From Marinobacter sp. JH2 (lineage in GTDB: Bacteria > Pseudomonadota > Gammaproteobacteria > Pseudomonadales > Oleiphilaceae), in contig NZ_CP037934.1 in NCBI RefSeq assembly GCF_004353225.1, forward strand, positions 2,108,001 through 2,172,000: a DNA stretch of 64,000 bases, read 5' to 3'. Positions 8,730-16,518 of this stretch are shown here, in pieces. The notes under the pieces were generated by a model. That model made no database searches. It was given only the letters and a program-made list of their open reading frames with translations, and was not told the DNA's origin. The translations under genes were made by a program, and so were the position numbers. Within the stretch, counting starts at the first letter, position 1. Every line of letters begins with the position of its first letter.

Positions 8730-10749
8730 AGCAACCCTGACAACACCTGGCCGTCCGAAAATGCCCACGCGGCTTCCGGCAACCGTCATTCTGCTATGCC
8801 TCTTAGCTTTCCTTGCCAGCGCACTGCCGTGGCTTCAGCAACTCTCGCCACTACAACTTGTCTCGGCTTTTTGGACCTACGACGGCGATCAATACGCCTC
8901 GGTCTTGGCGCATTTTTCGTGGGCACCGAGACTATCCATGGCGCTGCTGATCGGCTGCGCACTGGGCCTTTCCGGGGCGATTACGCAACAGGTACTGGGC
9001 AACCCCCTTGCATCGCCTACCACTTTGGGCGTGGAATCCGGCGGCCAGTTCGGAATAACGATGGCCACTTTGTTTGCCCCCGGCTTACTGGCTTTGAGCC
9101 CGGACATAGCCGCGGTGGCCGGCGGCCTGCTTGCTATAGGCTTGGTTATCCTTCTCACCTGGCGGCTAGGTTTCTCGCCGGTGACCGTTATTCTGGCCGG
9201 CCTGGTTGTGACGTTCTTTCTGGGCGCCATCAACATGGCCTTACTTCTTCTCAAAGGTGAATGGCTGGGCAACCAGTTTATCTGGGGCGCCGGCTCGCTG
9301 GCGCAGAATAACTGGACTCCCTTCTTCGATCTTTTGCCCAAGGTACTGATCATCGCCGCTCTGATGCTCACCTTGATACGCCCGTTGCAACTACTGCAAC
9401 TGGGCCAGACGTCAGCAAACGCATTGGGTGCGAAAGTATCACTGCTACGCGCAACAGCTCTGTTTCTGGTAGTAGCAATGACATCGGTGGTGGTCAGCCG
9501 GGTGGGCGTCGTCGCATTTGTGGGGCTGGCCGCGCCCGTACTGGCACGCCTGCTAGGCGCTCGAACGCTCACTGAGCGCCTGTTCTGGAGCACACTGGCC
9601 GGTGCCGGCATTCTCCTGTCGGCCGATACCCTCGCGTATTGGACAACGTCTCTCAGTGGCGGCTCACTTGTTCCTACTGGCACCACCACAGCGCTGATTG
9701 GCGGCCCTATTATTCTTCTGGCGTTACAAGGATTCCGGGATGCCTACCCTATGCCAGGCCATGAAACCAGCCCTAGCGACTTCTTGCCCCCTCGCCGCAA
9801 TCCGTTTCAGGTAGCGGGGTTGCTGAGCGCCTTATTGGCCATAACGATTATTCTCTCGATGAGCTGGTCACCGGGATTGGAGGGCTGGAACTGGACACCC
9901 TTTGCGCAATGGACAGATGCCTGGGTATGGCGGGGCCCCCGGTTAATGGCGGCAATTCTGGCCGGGATGGCGCTAGGAATGGCCGGCACATTAATCCAAA
10001 GAATGACCGGGAACCCCATGGGCAGCCCAGAATTGCTTGGCATCAGTGGCGGCGCCGCGTTGGTCATGGTGGCACTTGCCCTGACGGGACTGGATTTGGG
10101 TCGCGCGGGTCAGCTCGCGGCTGCGACTCTCGGTGCATGTGGCGCCCTTGCGCTGTTATTGCTGCTGGCTCGGAAACATCGTTTCTCGGGCAACCAACTG
10201 CTACTGGGAGGATTGGCGTTGTATGTGTTCATGGATGCAGGCCTGCGCCTCGTCATGGCCACTGGCGGCACCCTTGCCTCAAAATTGTTGAACTGGATGT
10301 ACGGTTCCACTTGGTTGATTTCCGAAGTTGAGGCATTCGGTCTGTTAGCCTTGGTAGTCGGTCTTGGAGGCCTGACCCTCCTCACTCTTCGCCCCCTTAC
10401 CCTGTTACCTCTGGGGGAGACTTCTGCTTCAGCTCTTGGCCTTCACGTACCCCGTACACGGCTTTTACTGTTACTGCTCGCGGCCGCATTGACGGCTGCC
10501 TCAACGGTCGTCATCGGCCCCTTAAGTTTTGTAGGGTTGATTGCCCCCCATCTGGCCCGGGTATTAGGCCAACAAACCGTCGGAAAACAGTTGATTGCCG
10601 CGGCTTTGGCTGGGGGGTTGTTGCTCGCAATCGCGGATTACCTAGCACGGCTGCTGGTTTATCCGAACCAGTTACCCGCGGGGCTACTGGCTGCCCTGGT
10701 TGGCGGCCTCTACTTTCTTTGGGGGCTGGGTCGTCATGGCAAAAACTGA
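8719..10749 (+). CDS. fhuB: Fused double siderophore permease, FhuB-like
   Basis: This 676-residue inner-membrane protein contains two tandem FecCD permease units, about 40-345 and 390-675. Each repeats the same landmarks: GCALGLSGAITQQVLGNPLASPTTLGVESG in the first, and GMALGMAGTLIQRMTGNPMGSPELLGISGG in the second. Each unit later has the GxVxFVGLxAPxxARxLG loop that contacts the ATPase. A single fused permease, instead of two subunits, is the FhuB arrangement and supports a hydroxamate uptake system. The ATG at 8719 has GGGGG upstream and overlaps fhuD by 11 bases. It overlaps fhuF by 14 bases. Confidence 0.9.
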   Translation: MSYEATLTTPGRPKMPTRLPATVILLCLLAFLASALPWLQQLSPLQLVSAFWTYDGDQYASVLAHFSWAPRLSMALLIGCALGLSGAITQQVLGNPLASPTTLGVESGGQFGITMATLFAPGLLALSPDIAAVAGGLLAIGLVILLTWRLGFSPVTVILAGLVVTFFLGAINMALLLLKGEWLGNQFIWGAGSLAQNNWTPFFDLLPKVLIIAALMLTLIRPLQLLQLGQTSANALGAKVSLLRATALFLVVAMTSVVVSRVGVVAFVGLAAPVLARLLGARTLTERLFWSTLAGAGILLSADTLAYWTTSLSGGSLVPTGTTTALIGGPIILLALQGFRDAYPMPGHETSPSDFLPPRRNPFQVAGLLSALLAITIILSMSWSPGLEGWNWTPFAQWTDAWVWRGPRLMAAILAGMALGMAGTLIQRMTGNPMGSPELLGISGGAALVMVALALTGLDLGRAGQLAAATLGACGALALLLLLARKHRFSGNQLLLGGLALYVFMDAGLRLVMATGGTLASKLLNWMYGSTWLISEVEAFGLLALVVGLGGLTLLTLRPLTLLPLGETSASALGLHVPRTRLLLLLLAAALTAASTVVIGPLSFVGLIAPHLARVLGQQTVGKQLIAAALAGGLLLAIADYLARLLVYPNQLPAGLLAALVGGLYFLWGLGRHGKN

Positions 10750-11539
10750 AACGGGTCGCCAGTTGTTGGCGGACTATCATCATCTCGCCGCAAGCCGGTG
10801 TCTCAAGGCGAACGCATTGTTAGAAAGCGACCCGCTACCGGATATCCGCCCTCAGTCAACGCTGTTTTCTCTGGCTCAGTTGCTAGAAAGCCCAGGGCTG
10901 ATTTGGCGAGAAATCCAGAACAATTATCCGGACGCCGACCTCCCGCGAATCCAAAAAGCACGAGTGTCTGTATTGCAGCAAAATCTGGCTCTACAGATTA
11001 TCTGGCCCCTGGTTATCCGACTGTTCCGAGACGGAAATAGCATTGCTCTGAATCCAGACCAGGTTTTCCTGAAATGGAAAGACAATGATTTAACCTGGCT
11101 TCATCTTGCCAACAACTCCGAGCCGCTAGAGACGCAAGAATTCATTAACGCTTTGAGTGAACAGTTGCAGAAATGGTACCCCGTTTTTCGACACCAGCTT
11201 GGAGTCAGCCCCGGCGCGTACTGGAGCAGTGTCGGTCTGGCACTTGGTGCTCCCTACTCAATGATATGGAATCAGGTGAACCCAGAAGCCTTGTGCAAGC
11301 AAGCCAATCATTGGCTGTCTCAATTCCATTGCGAAGCCAACAAACATATCGACTGGATCCCCGCAGAATTCAGTCAGCAGCGGTGCGCCATTCCTCAACG
11401 CCGGGGCTGTTGTCTGAAATATTTGCTGCCAGACGAAGGGTATTGCGGAACCTGCGGCGTTCATCGCAAGAACCGCATGGCGCAAATTGAGACCCGACAA
11501 CCGATTCCCCAGGCTTCGAAAAATGCACAATCATGCTGA
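10736..11539 (+). CDS. fhuF: Ferric-siderophore reductase, FhuF-like
   Basis: This 267-residue protein ends in the FhuF [2Fe-2S] motif C-C-x10-C-x2-C, visible as CCLKYLLPDEGYCGTC near residues 226-241, and is close to the length of E. coli FhuF. Family members release iron by reducing ferric hydroxamate siderophores in the cytoplasm. The ATG at 10736 was preferred to an earlier in-frame start because that extension lies wholly inside fhuB. It overlaps fhuB by 14 bases and the AraC gene by 17. Its placement directly after the permease makes it the likely iron-release step for this transporter. Confidence 0.88.
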   Translation: MAKTETGRQLLADYHHLAASRCLKANALLESDPLPDIRPQSTLFSLAQLLESPGLIWREIQNNYPDADLPRIQKARVSVLQQNLALQIIWPLVIRLFRDGNSIALNPDQVFLKWKDNDLTWLHLANNSEPLETQEFINALSEQLQKWYPVFRHQLGVSPGAYWSSVGLALGAPYSMIWNQVNPEALCKQANHWLSQFHCEANKHIDWIPAEFSQQRCAIPQRRGCCLKYLLPDEGYCGTCGVHRKNRMAQIETRQPIPQASKNAQSC

Positions 11540-12482
11540 ACGCCGCTCATACCGCATTGGTGATTTTCGGGCACTTGGCGAGAAATTCGACATCGACTAT
11601 CACTTTCCCAGTATCTCGCAGGCGGCGGCCGATGCAGATCAAACCATCATCGCGGAAGGGGGGATATCCGAGTACGCGCTGAGCTCTGGATTTCGGTTCA
11701 CGTTTTCCCAACTAAGTATCCGCCAGCCCTACAAATCGGTATCACTCGGTCACGCGCCGTTGTTAATACTGCTGGTCCTTGAAGGCCATGTTCACTTAAA
11801 AATCGGAGCGTTGGAAAAAACATTAACGTCGGGCAGCGCAGTGACTATGCAGCTGCACCCTGAGTATCCCTTACAAGCCACGCAGATGACCCAGCAGCCC
11901 CTTAACACCGTAACACTGGCGTTCGACCCAAAAGGAGCTGATGTAGGGCGAGCCACCCCGCCGACATTGCTCAGACTACTCAGCCAAATCCATGAACCCG
12001 TCCATACGTGGTCTCTACCGGAGTTTCTCAAAACACAACTGGTAAAGGGTTATCTGCCAGAACTGCCAGAGTTGCAACAGTCTTTGTTGCTGGAAGGCTT
12101 GGCGCTGCAATTGACTGGTTTGGGAATACCGGAAAACAAGATTCAGACGCACGTAACGGACGCTGTTTCCCAACCTCAGCGTGAACGCCTTGAACTGGTA
12201 CGCCAAAAACTGGAATTCGCCCCGCAACAAAACTACTCGTTTTCAGAGCTGGCACGGATAGCTGCGATGAGCCCCAGCAGCCTGAGAACGAAGTTCCGCG
12301 CTACATACGGGCTATCCCCTTTCGATTATCTCCGCCGTTGCCGCCTCGACCTGGCGCGACAATACCTCAACCAAGGCTTCAGTGTTCAGCAAACCGCTCA
12401 CAAAGTGGGTTACCGCCACGCCACCAACTTTGCCACCGCATTTCGCCATGAGTTTGGGGTTTCGCCGAAAAACCGCCAGTGA
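11523..12482 (+). CDS. AraC-family transcriptional regulator of the siderophore locus
   Basis: This 319-residue protein has a poorly conserved N-terminal sensing region and a C-terminal AraC DNA-binding domain (about 220-319) with two helix-turn-helix units, SFSELARIAAMSPSSLRTKF and SVQQTAHKVGYRHATNFATA, then FRHEFGVSPK. PchR-like AraC proteins at siderophore loci activate the receptor gene when the ferric siderophore enters the cell, and the position just before the TonB receptor fits this. The ATG at 11523 overlaps fhuF by 17 bases, so the regulator is produced from the transport operon itself, giving possible positive feedback under Fur control. The effector is unknown. Confidence 0.85.
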   Translation: MHNHAERRSYRIGDFRALGEKFDIDYHFPSISQAAADADQTIIAEGGISEYALSSGFRFTFSQLSIRQPYKSVSLGHAPLLILLVLEGHVHLKIGALEKTLTSGSAVTMQLHPEYPLQATQMTQQPLNTVTLAFDPKGADVGRATPPTLLRLLSQIHEPVHTWSLPEFLKTQLVKGYLPELPELQQSLLLEGLALQLTGLGIPENKIQTHVTDAVSQPQRERLELVRQKLEFAPQQNYSFSELARIAAMSPSSLRTKFRATYGLSPFDYLRRCRLDLARQYLNQGFSVQQTAHKVGYRHATNFATAFRHEFGVSPKNRQ

Positions 12483-12546
12483 CCCCAAAAATTGTGTTTG
12501 CCAATAGGTTTTTTGTTGTTTGTCATACCAAACACTGAACACGAAC

Positions 12547-12565
12547 GACAATAATTCTCATTATT
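12547..12565 (+). promoter_or_regulatory. Fur box upstream of the TonB receptor
   Basis: The 19 bases GACAATAATTCTCATTATT match the Fur consensus at 14 positions by hand alignment. They lie 26 bases before the receptor start codon. The receptor therefore appears to have its own iron-repressed promoter in the 109-base gap after the AraC gene. Confidence 0.72.
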
Positions 12566-12591
12566 AAATAAAGCTCATATAGAGGTACACC

Positions 12592-14700
12592 ATGCTTGCC
12601 CGCTCACGATTGTCGCTATCCATTGCAGTATGTCTTTCCAGCTTGGCTGGGGCGACACCGGCGTTTGCACAGGCCTCAGACGAACAACCTGTCCGGCAAC
12701 TTGAGGCCTTGTCGGTCACTGCAACGCGCGGTGCCACCAAGACGGAAACACCGGTTATGGAAACGCCGCAAACCGTCAATGTCATTAGCCGCGAGGAGTG
12801 GCAAAAAAGGGGCGCCAAATCAGTCCAGCGGGCGGCCAGCTACACTCCTGGTGCCAGTACAAACCAAGTCGGCTCGTCAAATCGCTACGATTACCTGGTG
12901 CTGCGAGGTTTCTCCAGTGGCAGCATCAACAATACGTACCTAGATGGCCTTAAGGTTATGAACGATGGGGGCTCGTTCAGTTCTTTCGCCATTGATCCGT
13001 GGTTTCTGGAACGAATGGAGATCGTTAAGGGACCTACTTCAGTGCTCTACGGGCAAAGCTCACCTGGGGGTATTGTTGCCCTCACAAGCAAAAAACCGGA
13101 GTTCGAATCCGGCGGCGAAATACGAGCGACGCTCGGCAGCAATGCGCAGCGCGGTTTAGCTTTTGACGTTACCGGCCCGATCGATGATGACCGCCGTGTG
13201 GCATATCGCCTGACAGGAAAAATGTCAGCCGCCGATGCACAACAAGATCATGTCGAAGAGGAGCGGCGGGTTATTGCCCCATCACTGACCTGGGATATAA
13301 CCGACCATACCTCTCTGACACTGCTTGCCTACCTGCAAAGAGACCCAGAAGGGGGCTACCATAATGCGCTCCCCTATGAGGGTACGGTCGAATCCCGGAA
13401 CGGTCAGAAAATCAGCAACACCTTTTTTGACGGCGAGCCGGGATATGACAGGTTCTCCCGTGATATGACCATGGTCGGCTATGACTTGGAACATGAGTTC
13501 AGCCCTGACTGGACTGTTCGCCAGAGACTTCGCTTTCTGGAGTCTGATGTCTCTCTCGATCAGGTCTATGCTGCGGGTTGGGCCAGTGACACGGAACTGG
13601 CGCGCTACTACTCCGGCGCCGAGGAAGATCTTGAAGCGATAACAATCGACAATCAGGTGGAAGGATCCTTTTTCACCGGTGCTGCCGAACACCGTGTACT
13701 GGTGGGTGTGGATTACCAGCAACGAGAAAATGATGTGGAATGGCTCTCTGCAGCGTTCCCGCCAATCGACGCATTTAACCCTGTGTATGGTGCAGAGCCG
13801 ACAGCAACGTATCCTGCCGTACGAAATCGTCGTGAAGTGAAGCAGGCAGGGCTATACCTGCAAGACCAGATCAATCTGAATAGCTGGTACCTTAGCCTGG
13901 GTGGCCGGTATGACCGGTTGGACATTGAGAATACTGACCTTGATAACGGTGGAACAAGCGAGCTGGATGAAACCCACTTCACCGGCCGTGCAGGCTTGCT
14001 GTATCAATTTGAATCGGGTTTAGCGCCTTACCTATCGTATTCGACTTCGTTCTCTCCGAACGCCGTTGTTGGAGAAGATGGAGACCTGCTTGATCCAAGC
14101 ACAGGCAAACAAATCGAAACCGGCCTGAAATACCAGCCCGTCGGAACGAACGACCTGTACACCCTGTCCCTGTTCAAAATTAATCAGGACGACCTGGCAA
14201 CCAAACTTCCGAATGAAACTTTCAGCCGTGCCATCGGTGAACTCCAGTCCCAAGGCGTGGAATTGGAGGCGAAAACACAGCTGACAGACAATTTGGATAT
14301 TCAGGCCGGGTATGCGTACACAGAGGTGACTTTCGAAAAATCGGAGCCTTATCGGGAAGGTAACCAAGCCAGCCAGTCGCCCAAGCATCAGCTGACCCTT
14401 TGGACTGGTTATCGCTTCAACCAAGGTATTCTGAGTGGTGCCCGTGCGGGTCTGGGAGTGCGGCATCTCAGAGATATTCAAGCCGATGACGCCAATACGA
14501 AAGAGATTCCGAACTACACCTTGGTAGACATCGCTCTGTCGTATAATTTTGCGCGCTTAGGGGCTCCCGGTGTTACCGCCCAACTCAACGTGAACAATCT
14601 GCTGGACAAAGAGTACGTAGCCTCTTGCTACAACAACCTGAATTACTGCTACTACGGTGCGGAACGCGATGTAACAGCTTCTGTCTCGTACAAGTTCTAA
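12592..14700 (+). CDS. TonB-dependent siderophore receptor, FhuA/FoxA-like
   Basis: This 702-residue outer-membrane receptor has a signal peptide ending in PAFA-QA, a probable TonB box in LEALSVTATRG, a plug domain (about 50-160; MVIV-type segment MEIVKGPTSVLYGQSSPGG) and a 22-strand-type barrel ending in Phe. The C terminus has two cysteines in CYNNLNYCYYGAERDVTASVSYKF-like order (split here: CYNNLNYCYYG, then DVTASVSYKF), as in hydroxamate receptors such as FhuA and FoxA. It has a GAGG ribosome site, its own Fur box, and a strong terminator 16 bases after its stop. The actual ligand (ferrichrome, ferrioxamine or another xenosiderophore) is not determined by sequence. Confidence 0.9.
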   Translation: MLARSRLSLSIAVCLSSLAGATPAFAQASDEQPVRQLEALSVTATRGATKTETPVMETPQTVNVISREEWQKRGAKSVQRAASYTPGASTNQVGSSNRYDYLVLRGFSSGSINNTYLDGLKVMNDGGSFSSFAIDPWFLERMEIVKGPTSVLYGQSSPGGIVALTSKKPEFESGGEIRATLGSNAQRGLAFDVTGPIDDDRRVAYRLTGKMSAADAQQDHVEEERRVIAPSLTWDITDHTSLTLLAYLQRDPEGGYHNALPYEGTVESRNGQKISNTFFDGEPGYDRFSRDMTMVGYDLEHEFSPDWTVRQRLRFLESDVSLDQVYAAGWASDTELARYYSGAEEDLEAITIDNQVEGSFFTGAAEHRVLVGVDYQQRENDVEWLSAAFPPIDAFNPVYGAEPTATYPAVRNRREVKQAGLYLQDQINLNSWYLSLGGRYDRLDIENTDLDNGGTSELDETHFTGRAGLLYQFESGLAPYLSYSTSFSPNAVVGEDGDLLDPSTGKQIETGLKYQPVGTNDLYTLSLFKINQDDLATKLPNETFSRAIGELQSQGVELEAKTQLTDNLDIQAGYAYTEVTFEKSEPYREGNQASQSPKHQLTLWTGYRFNQGILSGARAGLGVRHLRDIQADDANTKEIPNYTLVDIALSYNFARLGAPGVTAQLNVNNLLDKEYVASCYNNLNYCYYGAERDVTASVSYKF

Positions 14701-14715
14701 GTTATTCACTATCCC

Positions 14716-14753
14716 AAACAACTCGGGCCCGTACTTACGGGCCCGAGTTGTTT
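14716..14753. terminator. Strong bidirectional terminator
   Basis: A perfect 18-base inverted repeat (left arm AAACAACTCGGGCCCGTA) with a two-base centre lies between the convergent receptor gene and the minus-strand microprotein. The GC-rich stem ends in TTT on the plus strand and in TTT on the minus strand too, so it can end transcription from both sides. Confidence 0.85.
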
Positions 14754-14788
14754 ATGTTATTAAAAAAAGGTCGGTCAGGATTAGCCAC

Positions 14789-14881
14789 TCATACATTTAA
14801 CGCCCAAATCACCACGAGTGCCAAGGCGAAAGTGACCGCAAACCCTGCCAACTTGATACCTTCTAATGCTTCATGATTCAT
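14789..14881 (-). CDS. Single-helix membrane microprotein (30 residues) with Fur-like promoter
   Basis: An uninterrupted 30-codon frame encodes MNHEALEGIKLAGFAVTFAL followed by ALVVIWALNV, then TGA. Residues 10-29 form one hydrophobic helix, with a short acidic N terminus (two Glu, one Lys). An exact AGGAG lies seven bases before the ATG. Thirty bases further upstream a Fur-like palindrome occupies the promoter position. The gene converges on the TonB receptor and shares its terminator. These features argue for a real iron-regulated inner-membrane microprotein, although I do not recognise its family. It may assist the siderophore transporter or another iron-stress membrane complex; this is inference. 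The frame is too short for ordinary gene callers. Confidence 0.65.
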   Translation of the reverse strand: MNHEALEGIKLAGFAVTFALALVVIWALNV

Positions 14882-14910
14882 CGAGATTCTCCTAAGCTTT
14901 AGAATCATCA

Positions 14911-14929
14911 TATAATAATGATTCTTATT
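14911..14929 (-). promoter_or_regulatory. Fur-like box upstream of the microprotein
   Basis: Read on the minus strand, AATAAGAATCATTATTATA matches the Fur consensus at 13 of 19 positions by hand. It overlaps a wider dyad with perfect 8-base arms (AGAATCAT at 14901-14908, ATGATTCT at 14918-14925). It is the third Fur-like site of the locus. Confidence 0.6.
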
Positions 14930-14993
14930 TGCAAATAAAGATTACTCTCATGATCACTGAAAATGTCAGGTGCGGAAGGGCCTCACTAATGCA

Positions 14994-15407
14994 TCAGAAC
15001 GGGTCGTTGGTTCGCTCTGTTTTTTCAAACTGCGGAAGCTCATCAGCAATATCAAACCACTCCGCTTTTGAGCCGACATAGATGTGCCGAGCGGGCTTGG
15101 CCGCAATCGGTTCATTGATCACGCCAATGCGCAAGCGAAGAATGCCCGAAATAGCATCCAGCCGGCTGTACAAGTGGCTGCCACAACGGCTACAAAAAGC
15201 GCGATATTTGCCCGGTCGAGACTCATATTCAGTCACCTGATCCTCACCAGCCACATACCGAAAGCGCACTGTTTGTACCGGCGCACTGGCTGAAAAGGCA
15301 CTGCCATGGGCGCGGCGACACTGACTGCAATGACACAGAGAGATCGGGCCAAGGGCGCCTTCATACTCGAAACGAACATCGCCACATAAGCACCGACCTG
15401 TATACAT
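14994..15407 (-). CDS. GFA/CENP-V domain zinc protein
   Basis: This 137-residue protein has the zinc-binding cysteine set of the GFA (glutathione-dependent formaldehyde-activating-like) fold: CLCG at the N terminus, CHCSQCRRAHG, and CSRCGSH. Its length equals a single GFA domain. Most such proteins have no tested function, so formaldehyde activation should not be assumed. It is on the strand opposite to the siderophore genes and is followed by the microprotein promoter. The ATG at 15407 follows GGGAGAATGTA. The upstream gene on the same strand ends about 90 bases away, so they may be separately transcribed. Confidence 0.82.
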   Translation of the reverse strand: MYTGRCLCGDVRFEYEGALGPISLCHCSQCRRAHGSAFSASAPVQTVRFRYVAGEDQVTEYESRPGKYRAFCSRCGSHLYSRLDAISGILRLRIGVINEPIAAKPARHIYVGSKAEWFDIADELPQFEKTERTNDPF

Positions 15408-15496
15408 TACATTCTCCCAAAGCAGCTGAAATAAACGCGCAAATCATACCGGCTCGGGGCGGAATTGCTACCCCGAAACCAGCTTAATCGCTGAGC

Positions 15497-16267
15497 TCAC
15501 AAAGCGTATTCTTTCTCCAAATAATCCACAATTTTCTTGGATTCGAATAACTTCATACCGGTGTTCGGATCTTCCAGATACGGCACCTGAACCCGGCCGT
15601 GTTCTTGGAAAAAAGCATCGCGCTTGCCGCCGGGCCGAGGCTTGTATGGGCCTGGCTTGATGCGCTGAAATGCAGGGCCAAACTCAGTCCAGTGCTCTTT
15701 ACCCAGATTATGCAAGGTATATGGCAGTTCAAACTCACACAGTTTTTCTCGAACCAGCCGCGAAAACGGGCTGCCTTCAAAGCTCCACAGATGTAAGCTC
15801 CGCTCGGGGCACTTGGCTCGCGCTACTCGCATGCCCCGAAGCTCACTGCTTGCAGATCCCGCAGCCCCCCACAAAGACTGTCCGGCCTTTTCCTCGTAGT
15901 AACCCGGCACCGGACGTCCACCGTATTGCCTAAACAGGTACTCAACAATCTGTGCCGACTCGTACATAACCTGATCGGTATTCGGATCCACCAGCAACGG
16001 AAACTGTTGTTTTCCGCCCAAGGTTTCGGCTTCACTCCGGAACACTTGCCCACCTTTAGGACACGGCCGTATATCGACATCGAGATGAAGCGCGGTGAAC
16101 ACTTCACGCACCTTTCGGCAATAGGGACAGGCTTCAATGTCGTACAGAACCAACGGTTTTTCCGGCTGCACCGCCGGTTTTACGACCAAGCACCCGCGCC
16201 AGGCTGAAAAAGAGGAGGTTGCAACAGATTCCAGAACGTTAATGGAATGTTTGATGGATCGAAGCAT
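15497..16267 (-). CDS. Tandem GST N-terminal (thioredoxin-fold) domain protein
   Basis: This 256-residue protein holds two consecutive glutaredoxin/GST-N-like folds and no all-helical GST C-terminal domain. Copy one (about 38-120) starts LVLYDIEACPYCRKVREVF and contains a cis-Pro segment QFPLLVDPNT and YESAQIVEYLFRQYG. Copy two (about 157-255) starts LHLWSFEGSPFSRLVREKL, with QVPYLEDPNTG and FESKKIVDYLEKEY. The first copy has a CPYC redox motif, whereas the second has SPFS, so only the first can form a dithiol. The family is annotated as glutathione S-transferase N-terminal domain protein and has no established substrate. The N-terminal 37 residues may be partly a start-choice artefact or a membrane-proximal leader. 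Confidence 0.78.
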   Translation of the reverse strand: MLRSIKHSINVLESVATSSFSAWRGCLVVKPAVQPEKPLVLYDIEACPYCRKVREVFTALHLDVDIRPCPKGGQVFRSEAETLGGKQQFPLLVDPNTDQVMYESAQIVEYLFRQYGGRPVPGYYEEKAGQSLWGAAGSASSELRGMRVARAKCPERSLHLWSFEGSPFSRLVREKLCEFELPYTLHNLGKEHWTEFGPAFQRIKPGPYKPRPGGKRDAFFQEHGRVQVPYLEDPNTGMKLFESKKIVDYLEKEYAL

Positions 16268-16406
16268 GCTGAATTTCCTTAAAAACGAAGATTTGGGTCA
16301 TTCTCACACAATTGACTTCGGAACCATTGGCCCCAGAGGCCATCCGTTAAACTCGCGGTAACCTATTGTTTCACAAAACCTTGCCGGCATTCTCAACAAA
16401 AAGCTT

Positions 16407-16457
16407 CAGAAACAATACACATAACGTCATTTTTTAACGTCACGTGTAATGTTTCTG
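16407..16457. repeat. Long imperfect inverted repeat upstream of dacB
   Basis: CAGAAACAATACAC at 16407-16420 and GTGTAATGTTTCTG at 16444-16457 are complementary at 13 of 14 positions. The 23-base spacer contains AACGTCA twice (16423-16429 and 16436-16442). The element lies 62 bases before the dacB start and is a candidate operator. It has no neighbouring upstream plus-strand gene that would need a terminator. Confidence 0.55.
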
Positions 16458-16518
16458 CATAGTAGAAATAGACGGAATAAGCTATGGTTACAAAACACAC
16501 CACTCACGGGTTCAGGGT

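Noticed and set aside
15454..15475. CGGGG/CCCCG hairpin between the tandem thioredoxin-fold gene and the GFA gene
   Set aside because: The stem is only five bases with a long loop and no T-run, too weak to call a terminator.
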